This document shows positions 32,503 through 39,634 of a stretch of DNA of 64,000 bases, piece by piece. Within the stretch, counting starts at the first letter, position 1; each line of letters opens with the position of its first letter. Under the pieces are notes generated by a model. The model did not search any database and was not told the origin of the DNA. It saw nothing but the letters and a program-made list of their open reading frames with translations. The position numbers and the translations under genes are program-made. The DNA comes from Solirubrobacteraceae bacterium (lineage in GTDB: Bacteria; Actinomycetota; Thermoleophilia; Solirubrobacterales; Solirubrobacteraceae), in NCBI GenBank assembly GCA_023230855.1, contig JALNWQ010000009.1, positions 62,001-126,000 on the forward strand, written 5' to 3'.

Positions 32503-34554
32503 ATGACGACCATGCGCCCCGCATCACCGCCCACCCGCGAGGACCGCTACCGCGGCGCGCTGCTCGGCCTGGCGGTCGGTGACGCGATCGGGACGACGGT
32601 CGAGTTCTCGCCGCGCGGGACGTTTGCGCCGGTGACCGACATGACCGGCGGCGGGCCGTTCGGGCTGCCCGTCGGTGCCTGGACCGACGACACGTCGATG
32701 GCGCTGTGCCTGGCCGACAGCCTGCTGGACCGGCGCGATCACGACCCGGCGGACGTGCTGCGCCGCTACGTCCGCTGGTACCGCCACGGTGAGCGGTCCA
32801 GCACCGGCACGTGCTTCGACATCGGCAACGCGACCCGACAGGCGCTGGAGCGGTTCGAGCAGACCGGCGACGCGCAGGCCGGCACCGCGTTCCCGAACGC
32901 CGGCGGCAACGGCGTGCTCATGCGCCTGGCGCCGCTGGCGATGGCGTGCGGCTACGCGCGCGGTGCGGCGATCACCGCGACGATCGCCGAGTCCAACACG
33001 ACCCACGGCCATCCCGCCGCCCGCGATGCGGCCAAGGTCCTCGCGGCCCTGCTCGTCGACGCGCTGCAGGGCGGCGACCGACTGTCGGTCCTTGGTCCCG
33101 ACGCGCCGTTCGTCTCGGCGGCCCACCTGGACGGCCTCGTCAGCACGGTGACCAGCGGATCGTTCCGCGTCGACGCGCCCGACGTTCCCGCGCCCCCGAG
33201 CGCCCACGTCCCGCCCGGCATCGTCGGGTCGGGCTTCGCGCCCAAGGCGCTCGAGGCGGCGCTGTGGACGGTGTGGTCGACGACGACGTTCGCCGACGCG
33301 GTCCTCGCGGCCGTCAACCTCGGGGACGACGCCGACACCACCGCCGCGATCACCGGTCAGCTCGCCGGCGCGCTGTACGGGGCAAAGGCGATCCCCTACC
33401 GTCGGCGGGAGCGGGTGCACCTGGGCGACGAGTTCGTCGAGCTGGCCGACGCGTTGCGCGAGCTCGCCGACGAGCGCGCTATCGAGCACGCCCGGCTGCC
33501 GCGGTACCCGGGCGCGCCCGAGCGTGACCCGCAGCTGCCGAACGACGCGTTCTGGTTCCGGGAGCACGAGCTGCTCGCGGGGCCGTACCCGGGTGCGAAG
33601 GTCAAGGACGAGGCCGCCGCCAAGCTCGACGCGCTGCTGGACCTGGGCGTGCGGTGGTTCGTCGACCTGACCGAGGACGCCGACGGTCTGCGGCCCTACG
33701 AACGGTTGCTGCACGCGCGGGCGAAGGCCCGCGGGATCCCCGACGTGTGGCACGTGCGACTGCCGATCCGCGATGTCGACGTGCCGAGCCCGACGGCGAT
33801 GCGGGTGATCCTCGACGTGCTGGCCCGGGCCCGCACCGCCGGTCGGATCGTCTACGTGCACTGCTGGGGCGGCGTGGGCCGCACCGTCACCGTGCTCGGT
33901 TGCGAGGCGATGGAGCACGGGGCGACCGTGGAGGAGGCGCTGGCGCAGCTGGCGGACGCACGTCGGTTCACCGCGCGGGCCCGGGCCGGCCGCGTCGCCC
34001 CCGAGACCGCCGCGCAGCGCGCGTTCGTCGCCGCGTGGCGCCCGCCGTACGTCGCGGCGAAGGGCGAGGACGAGCTGCTCGACGGCGGCGGCGAGCTGTC
34101 GGAGGCGGCCCAGATCCGGATCATCGCCTACCTCGGGGCGATGCTCGGCGCAGCGGGTGCGGCGACGCTCGTGACGCAGACGTCGAAGGTCGCGGGCCAG
34201 AACCTCGGCAAGAAGGTCGCGACCCAGGCGCTGACGAAGACCGCCTGGTACCCGCTGGTGAAGAAGGTCGGCGCGATCCTCGGGCAGAAGATCACGAAGA
34301 AGACCATCGAGAAGACGATCACGAAGGCGGTCCCGATCGTCGGCGGCGTCGTCTCCGGCGGTCTGACCTACGTCGCGTTCCGCCCGATGGGCGGCCGCCT
34401 CGCCGACACCCTGGCGGCAAGCCTCGACGGCGAGTTCGAGGACGAGCTCGAGCTCCGACCCGAGTTCGCAGCTCTCGTGGTTCCCGACGGCACCGTAGAT
34501 GCGACCGCCGGGGCCGTGATCGGCGCCGGGGGCGACGAGCCCGACGCGGGTTGA
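32503..34554 (+). CDS. ADP-ribosylglycohydrolase / protein-tyrosine-phosphatase / EcsC-like three-part protein
   Basis: A 683-residue fusion. Residues about 14-300 are a DraG/ARH-type ADP-ribosylglycohydrolase with both metal-site motifs: GAWTDDTSMALCL (about 58-70) and VNLGDDADTTAAI (about 271-283), plus FPNAGGNGVLMRLAPLA. Residues about 345-515 are a dual-specificity/tyrosine phosphatase with active site VHCWGGVGRT (Cys454, Arg460, the C-x5-R loop). Residues about 530-640 resemble the C-terminal part of EcsC-family proteins (KTAWYPLVKKVGAILGQKIT, AVPIVGGVVSGGLTYVAF). It may remove ADP-ribose from protein, DNA or nucleotides and dephosphorylate the product, with the EcsC part giving membrane association. 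It is divergent from the AbiEi-like gene inside a defence island. Confidence 0.85.
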   Translation: MTTMRPASPPTREDRYRGALLGLAVGDAIGTTVEFSPRGTFAPVTDMTGGGPFGLPVGAWTDDTSMALCLADSLLDRRDHDPADVLRRYVRWYRHGERSSTGTCFDIGNATRQALERFEQTGDAQAGTAFPNAGGNGVLMRLAPLAMACGYARGAAITATIAESNTTHGHPAARDAAKVLAALLVDALQGGDRLSVLGPDAPFVSAAHLDGLVSTVTSGSFRVDAPDVPAPPSAHVPPGIVGSGFAPKALEAALWTVWSTTTFADAVLAAVNLGDDADTTAAITGQLAGALYGAKAIPYRRRERVHLGDEFVELADALRELADERAIEHARLPRYPGAPERDPQLPNDAFWFREHELLAGPYPGAKVKDEAAAKLDALLDLGVRWFVDLTEDADGLRPYERLLHARAKARGIPDVWHVRLPIRDVDVPSPTAMRVILDVLARARTAGRIVYVHCWGGVGRTVTVLGCEAMEHGATVEEALAQLADARRFTARARAGRVAPETAAQRAFVAAWRPPYVAAKGEDELLDGGGELSEAAQIRIIAYLGAMLGAAGAATLVTQTSKVAGQNLGKKVATQALTKTAWYPLVKKVGAILGQKITKKTIEKTITKAVPIVGGVVSGGLTYVAFRPMGGRLADTLAASLDGEFEDELELRPEFAALVVPDGTVDATAGAVIGAGGDEPDAG

Positions 34555-34585
34555 GCGGGCGCGGGCGCACCGGGTCCCGTAGGCC

Positions 34586-34715
34586 TCACGCCGGCCCGGC
34601 GAGCAGCCGATCGATCTCGGGCGAGCAGCTTCCTGAGCAAGCGCGAACGGCCGGCAGCGAGCTCGACATCCAGCGCCGCGAGCAGCGCCGGTGATCGCGA
34701 CGCTGTCGATCGCCG
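34586..34715 (-). pseudogene. Remnant 3' end of a second DUF4276 gene
   Basis: On the minus strand this reads SPALLAALDVELAAGRSRLL followed by RKLLA, then after a one-base shift EIDRLLAGPA and a stop at 34586. The intact DUF4276 gene at 37458-38045 ends QPALLAELNVELAADRSRSF, RKLLSELDRLLPGWT. The match covers only the last about 40 codons and there is no start. It lies between the stop of the three-part gene (34554) and the GmrSD stop (34734), and it accounts for that gap. Confidence 0.7.
34623..34688. repeat. Imperfect 66-bp direct repeat, left copy
   Basis: Aligned by eye with 37494-37559, 59 of 66 positions match (7 substitutions, no gaps). Both copies encode the end of a DUF4276 protein, and together they flank the GmrSD-type gene. 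Confidence 0.75.
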
Positions 34716-34733
34716 GCCAGCCCTCGCTTGCGC

Positions 34734-37325
34734 TCAGATCGCAAGCGCCGCGATGTGCGGCCGCAGCGCCTCGTCCAGCCGCGTCATCGCGTCGACCATC
34801 GCCTCGTGCACCTCGGGCCACCCTGTGGGATCGGTCGCCCACCCTCCGAGCTCGAGACGATGGGCGATGCGGCAGGCGCGGCGACCGTCCAGTGCCTCCC
34901 ACGACAGCGGTCCGCCGAACATGCGCTCGATCTCCGCCGATTGGATGTGCAACGTGTCGAAGATCGCCCGGTTCTCGTCGTCCGCACCGCGACCGCGGTC
35001 GATGTAGAGCTCCACGGATGACCCCTCCTTCGTGACGCTGTAGTTCAGGCCCAGGCCACGGACCCCGGCGCTCGCTCCCACCCAGCTGTACTCGCCGGGG
35101 GTCACGCCCGCGTGCAGTGCGGAGCGGGCCCCGGCCAGGGCGATCAACGCCGTCCAGAACGCGAGGCGGCGCTCGTGGCGCTCCGAACGCTCGGCTCCCG
35201 CGCCCGCCGCGCGGACCCCGTCACTCACCGCGGCCGCCTGGTCGGCGTCCATCCAGATCCACCAGGTCCCGTCGCCGTCGAGGTGGATGCGCCACGGCCG
35301 GCGACCGTCGTGTGGCTTGCCGAACCGCGACTGGTACCCGCCGAGCACCGCGGCGAGCCGACGGCGTGGCCAGCCCAGGGCCGCTTCGACGTCGGCGAAC
35401 CGTCGGCGGCCTCCGGGCCGCTCCGCCAGGTCGTCGAGCAGCGTCGCCAGGTACGACGTCGCGCCGGCACGGATATCGCGGATCGCGTCCGGGACGGTGA
35501 GGGCGTCCTCGGGCCAGCTCTCCGCATCGCGGGGCTGCCAGGACCGCGGCATGAACGCCTGCGGTCCCGGCCAGAGCTCCACGATCCGATCGATCATCGC
35601 GGCACCCCGAGCGTCGATCGACGCCTCCGTCCACTCGTCGCGCTGCGCCAGCTCCCGGTTCAACAGCAACAGGCTGTGTTGCGCGAGGGCGTCGCGCTTC
35701 GTCTCCCAGGCACCGTTCGACATCGACGCGTTCAGCGCACCCGCGACGAGGGTGAGGTTGCCGAGCCGATTGACGCGATCGGATCGACGGCGCACCGCCT
35801 CCTCGTCCGTGGGATCCACCAACGCCCAATGGGTCTGCCACGCCTGCGGCATGATGTGCTCGACCTGCAGCTTGTCGGGCAGCGTGTTGATCTGCTCGAC
35901 CTTTCCGCGACGCGCGGCCAGCTCGATCTCCGACAGGACCATCACGACGCGGGACTGCTTCACCCATCCGTACACCGGCTGGTGCAGCAGGTGCTCGCGC
36001 AGCTCGTCGTCGGTCGGCCAGCGGGACGTGTCCGCCTGCGACTGGAGGAGCTCGTCGACGATCCGCTCGTCGACCCGGGCGAGGTCGCCGTTGGCCGCCG
36101 AGATCAGGCGCGCCGCGAGCTGCGAGTAGTTCTTCGTGGACAGGTACCGCAGCATCCGCCGGAGCAGGTAGCTCTCGATCGCGCGCAGCGCCCGTTCCCG
36201 CCGCGTGGGATCGATGCCACTGCGGAAGAGCAGCAGCGCAACGGGGTGCATCGTCGTGGTGTCGAGCTTGGCGAGCGTGCCGAAGAAGCGGTGCTCGTGG
36301 GTCCCGGGCGCGAAGCCGTCGAACGACCGAAGGGTGGCGGCGTCGGCGTTCAACTCCTGGACGAGCCGCACCGGGTCCGCACCCTCGGCCTGCAACACCC
36401 GCCGGCGGAAGAGTTCGAACAGGCTGTCGGCCGGGATCACCTCCCCGAGCTTCATCGCCAGCCAGTGCATGAGGAACGTCTCCGACCGTGGCACCGTCAG
36501 GCGACCGATCCGGTGCTCGGCGCTCCAGTAGGCATCGTCCCCCAGCTGCGGCGCCCAGTACCGATCGTGGATGTCGTCGACCGATGCGCCGGCCCGCTCG
36601 GCGGCGTCGAACAGCGCGTTCTTGACCAGGTCGATCGCCAACAGCGGGGTGCCGCGCGCGTTGAGCGTCTCGAAGATCACCTGCGCGGGATCCTCACGGT
36701 CGAGGCTGATCGTCACGATCTGCAGCAGGCCCGTGACGGCTTCGCGCAGCGCTGCGTACCGCCGCGCGGATTCCTCCCCCTCGGCGCCGTCCGCGTGGGC
36801 GTACTCGTGGGCCTGGTGACGGAAGAAGATCCACGCTTCGTGGACCGAGTTCGTCGGGTCGTCGTGGAACGCGTCGGGCCCGCCCTCCCGCGCGACCTGC
36901 CGGAACGCGTCGCGGTTGGCGGACGTCGGCCAGAACTTGAACCGCTCGTCGCCCTCGGCGTCGTCCTCGTCGTGGTGGACGAGCTTGCCGATCTGGCGTG
37001 CGTCCTTGGCGAGCCCGTCCTCGCGGGCCGCATCCGCCATCGCCACCAACAGCAGCTGCAACGTCGTGAGCCGCTGCTGGCCGTCGATCACCGACCATTC
37101 CGTGATCCCACCCGGTGGTGTCCGCTCCCGCCGGATGACGATCGCACCGAGGAAGTGGCGGGCCTCCCGCTCCTCGAGCCGCGCGTCCGCGATCCGCTCG
37201 ACGTCCTCCCACAGCGGACGCCACTGCCGGTCCTCGTCCCAGACGTAGGGCCGCTGGTAGGCGGGCACGACGTAGCGATGCTGGTTGGCGAACAGGTCCT
37301 GAACTGACTTGATGTCGGCTTCCAC
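34734..37325 (-). CDS. GmrSD-type DUF262-DUF1524 nuclease with DUF4268 C-terminus
   Basis: An 863-residue type IV restriction-like protein. The N-terminal DUF262 domain shows YVVPAYQRPYVWDEDRQW and the hallmark WSVIDGQQRLTTLQLLL (DGQQR at 81-85), a ParB/Srx-like NTPase. The DUF1524 HNH-type nuclease has QVEHIMPQAW (H490) followed by NRLGNLTLVAGALNASMS (N519, N532). The C-terminal about 150 residues (RRLAFWTALIALAGARSALH, ELYIDRGRGADDENRAIFDT) match DUF4268. GmrSD enzymes cut glucosylated or otherwise modified phage DNA, and the added DUF4268 may recognise DNA or a partner. The gene looks intact. It is flanked on both sides by DUF4276 tails. CCTGAC and GTCAGG about 10 bp upstream form a short inverted repeat. 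Confidence 0.85.
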   Translation of the reverse strand: MEADIKSVQDLFANQHRYVVPAYQRPYVWDEDRQWRPLWEDVERIADARLEEREARHFLGAIVIRRERTPPGGITEWSVIDGQQRLTTLQLLLVAMADAAREDGLAKDARQIGKLVHHDEDDAEGDERFKFWPTSANRDAFRQVAREGGPDAFHDDPTNSVHEAWIFFRHQAHEYAHADGAEGEESARRYAALREAVTGLLQIVTISLDREDPAQVIFETLNARGTPLLAIDLVKNALFDAAERAGASVDDIHDRYWAPQLGDDAYWSAEHRIGRLTVPRSETFLMHWLAMKLGEVIPADSLFELFRRRVLQAEGADPVRLVQELNADAATLRSFDGFAPGTHEHRFFGTLAKLDTTTMHPVALLLFRSGIDPTRRERALRAIESYLLRRMLRYLSTKNYSQLAARLISAANGDLARVDERIVDELLQSQADTSRWPTDDELREHLLHQPVYGWVKQSRVVMVLSEIELAARRGKVEQINTLPDKLQVEHIMPQAWQTHWALVDPTDEEAVRRRSDRVNRLGNLTLVAGALNASMSNGAWETKRDALAQHSLLLLNRELAQRDEWTEASIDARGAAMIDRIVELWPGPQAFMPRSWQPRDAESWPEDALTVPDAIRDIRAGATSYLATLLDDLAERPGGRRRFADVEAALGWPRRRLAAVLGGYQSRFGKPHDGRRPWRIHLDGDGTWWIWMDADQAAAVSDGVRAAGAGAERSERHERRLAFWTALIALAGARSALHAGVTPGEYSWVGASAGVRGLGLNYSVTKEGSSVELYIDRGRGADDENRAIFDTLHIQSAEIERMFGGPLSWEALDGRRACRIAHRLELGGWATDPTGWPEVHEAMVDAMTRLDEALRPHIAALAI

Positions 37326-37457
37326 GGCGACTCCTGACGACGACGGTCAGGACCATAGTCGGTGTCGCCGGGCGGATCTGACCGTGATTCCTGAGTAGTC
37401 GCCATCGATGGCCCCGAATCTGACGTATCGATCAGGTGGCTGAGAATCGAGTCGCAA

Positions 37458-38045
37458 TCACGTCCATCCCGGGAGAAGCCGGTCCAGCTCGCTGAGCAGC
37501 TTCCTGAACGAGCGCGAACGGTCGGCGGCGAGCTCGACGTTCAGCTCCGCGAGCAGCGCGGGCTGGTCGGCCGTGGCGACGTAGCCGCGGGTCCCGTTCA
37601 TGCGCCTGGTCAGTGCGCCCTTGGCATCCCGTACGCCCTCGGGATCGTCCGGCGGGCTCGCCGTCGGATCGATGCCGCGGAGCCCACGGACCGATTCGAT
37701 GCCCGCAAGGATCCATGCCTCGGTCTCGGCGTTCGGTAGTACGACCCCGACCGGCAACTCGACCGCGGCGTCGGCTCGCTCCCTCAGGTGCCTGCCCAGC
37801 TCGGCCGGGCAGTCGTCGTCGGCGTCCAGCAGCACGAGGATCGACGACGCGCCCGGCCGGGCGCGCATTGCGAGCGCCAAGTGCTTCTCGAGCTCACCAT
37901 CCCGGACCACCCGATGGCGCTTCACGCGAATCGGACGTGCGACCTCCACGTCATAACGGCCACGCGCGTGGAGCACTCTCCGTAGGAAGCCGCCGATCGA
38001 GCGTTCCTCGGACTGTCCCTCCACAATGGGGACGAGGACGGTCAC
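37458..38045 (-). CDS. DUF4276 protein (Toprim-like, partner of AAA ATPase)
   Basis: A 195-residue protein with TVLVPIVEGQSEERSIGGFL (acidic Glu at the end of strand 1) and SSILVLLDADDDCPAELGRH (Asp cluster), the Toprim-like arrangement of DUF4276. Then VVLPNAETEAWILAGIESVR follows. The GTG start lies 4 bp after the stop of the AAA ATPase gene. AAA15/AAA21 ATPase plus Toprim pairs recall PARIS (AriA/AriB) and OLD nucleases, in which the Toprim part is the nuclease effector. AriB, however, is DUF4435, so this is at most analogous. It ends next to a direct repeat and its tail is duplicated at 34586-34715. Confidence 0.8.
   Translation of the reverse strand: MTVLVPIVEGQSEERSIGGFLRRVLHARGRYDVEVARPIRVKRHRVVRDGELEKHLALAMRARPGASSILVLLDADDDCPAELGRHLRERADAAVELPVGVVLPNAETEAWILAGIESVRGLRGIDPTASPPDDPEGVRDAKGALTRRMNGTRGYVATADQPALLAELNVELAADRSRSFRKLLSELDRLLPGWT
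37494..37559. repeat. Imperfect 66-bp direct repeat, right copy
   Basis: This copy lies within the end of the intact DUF4276 gene. It matches 34623-34688 at 59 of 66 positions in the same orientation, 2.8 kb away, with the GmrSD-type gene between them. Confidence 0.75.
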
Positions 38046-38049
38046 CAGC

Positions 38050-39008
38050 TCAATCGGCAGCGATTCGCGCGGCGTCGATCGGCCCGAAGAGCCTCAGCTG
38101 GTTGGCTCGCTCGGTCGCGCCCTCCGTGTCGCCGGTCAGCTCACCGGACCGCATGAGCTCACCGGTGGTGAACAGGTGATGGCGGACCGCGTCGCGGCTG
38201 GTCTCCGACAGCGGTGCGATGAGCGTCGCGTTCTGCGGGTTCGTCACCACCCGCAGCCAGCCTTCGTCGATGCCCGCGAAGTCCAGCAGATCGGGGCTGT
38301 GCGTGGTCACGAGCACCTGTCGCAGACGCGACGCGTCGCGGAGGACCTCCAGGATCTGCTCGGTCACGGCGGGATGCACCGTGGCCTCGGGTTCCTCGAT
38401 CCCCAGGACGGACACCGGCCCCAGCTGGTACACGGCGAGCAGCAGACCGAGCATCCGCAGCGTCCCGTCGGACACGTTCAGCGCGTCGAACGTCCATGGG
38501 TGCTTCTGGCCGACATCCTGCCGAAACTCGACCGTCTCGAACTGGCCTCCGAACGACTTGTGCTGCGCCCCTTGGATGCCGGGCACCGCTGCACCGAGCA
38601 GGCTGCAAACCCGCTCGTAGCGGTCGTTGTCGCCATCTTGGAGGCGCTTGAGGACCGCTGCGGCGTTCGCGCCGTCCTCGCGGAGCACGTCGCCGGCGTC
38701 CGGCGGCTGCAGGCGCCGGAGCTCGCTGGGGACGATCGAGTAGAGCTGCATGCTGACGAGGAAGTCGAAGAGCTCCCGGAACTCGTCCGTCGCCGATGCC
38801 GCGAACAGCGCGAGCCGGTCGTCCGCCACGCGCGACGTGATGCCGGCGATCTCGTGGACGAACTTCCCGCTGCGCCGCTCGAAGCGGCTGTCGTCGCCCA
38901 GCGCTCGCTGGATGACGCACCGTTCCCGGGCGACGGTGAAGCTCTCGCCCTTCCGGCGTGAACCACAGCCACGGGGCGCTCCGACGGGTTGGCCGGCGTA
39001 TGCGTCAT
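38050..39008 (-). pseudogene. AAA15/21-type ATPase lacking its N-terminal Walker A part
   Basis: The frame from about 38990 to the stop at 38050 encodes the C-terminal two thirds of an OLD/RecF-like ATPase. It includes FQFE-type RSGKFVHEIAGITSRVADDR, the signature region FDALNVSDGTLRMLGLLLAV, Walker B VSVLGIEEPEATVHP and the switch QVLVTTHSPDLLDFAG. No Walker A GxxGxGK[ST] exists upstream in any frame. The natural start, an ATG at 39008 after AGGGGAGGGACG and overlapping the preceding gene as ATGA, gives only MTHTPANPSERPVAVVHAG before its frame diverges from the ATPase frame. An internal deletion of the N-terminal about 100 codons plus a frameshift explains this. The protein would not hydrolyse ATP. 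Confidence 0.75.
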
Positions 39009-39418
39009 CGTCCCTCCCCTGGCCGGCCGGCTGTCGACCCCGGCGCGACGGCCTCGACCGCACCATCGGGCGGCCCTCCGGCGGCGGCCAGTGCCGTCCG
39101 CAGCGCGGCGACCTCGGCCGGCGACGGCGCATCCCGCTGCCAGCCAATGAACGCCGTCACGATGGCGACCGGCAGTGGCACCTCGACGAACGCTCCGGCG
39201 CCCTCGAGGCGAAAGGCGCGGCCGAGCCGGGCCAGGTGCAGGTATCGCCGGGTCGTCCGGTGCTTGTAGGCCTGGACGTGGTCGCCGTCGTCCAGGCGCG
39301 CCTCGTACGTCCAGTCGAACCAGGCGCAGAGCCGGGGATCCAGCAGCGCTTCGAGAGGCCCCCAGCACGGATGATCCGTCTGGGCGACCCCTACGTCCGC
39401 GTGAGCTCGTCGTGACAC
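39005..39418 (-). CDS. Hypothetical protein upstream of the AAA/DUF4276 pair
   Basis: A 137-residue protein with an ordered core (CWGPLEALLDPRLCAWFDWT, ARLDDGDHVQAYKHRTTRRY, LHLARLGRAFRLEGAGAFVE) and a flexible C-terminus. I do not recognise a family. The Tyr/Trp/Arg-rich beta pattern could be a small nucleic-acid or nucleotide-binding domain. The GTG start at 39418 is the longest option; initiation nearer CWGPLE is possible. It overlaps the start of the damaged ATPase gene as ATGA, so hypothetical-ATPase-DUF4276 form one transcription unit. Confidence 0.55.
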   Translation of the reverse strand: MSRRAHADVGVAQTDHPCWGPLEALLDPRLCAWFDWTYEARLDDGDHVQAYKHRTTRRYLHLARLGRAFRLEGAGAFVEVPLPVAIVTAFIGWQRDAPSPAEVAALRTALAAAGGPPDGAVEAVAPGSTAGRPGEGR

Positions 39419-39537
39419 ACCCGGAGCGTCGCCGCCGCGGCGGTGTCGACTCCAGCGTCAGTCCGTGCCGAGAGCGCTCCGGATCTGTCCCGACTTCGAG
39501 CAACGACGGTGCGCGGGCGATCCAGCGGCTCAAGCCG

Positions 39538-39568
39538 GGCGGGCGGGGCCGCCGCCGTTCCGCCCGCC
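39538..39568 (-). terminator. GC-rich hairpin downstream of the UvrD gene
   Basis: Arms GGCGGGCGG (39538-39546) and CCGCCCGCC (39560-39568) pair with a 13-nt loop, about 67 nt beyond the UvrD stop at 39635 on the minus strand. It lies in a 216-bp non-coding gap (39419-39634) that separates the large helicase operon from the next transcription unit. There is no T-run. Confidence 0.35.
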
Positions 39569-39634
39569 ACCGGGAACACCCGGGACACCGGCCGCCGATA
39601 CCGCACCGGCACACCGGCCGCCGTCGTCCGGGAG

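Noticed and set aside
37458..39008. A PARIS system (AriA/AriB)
   Set aside because: AriB is DUF4435 and AriA is an intact ATPase. Here the partner is DUF4276 and the ATPase lacks Walker A, so only an analogy is made.
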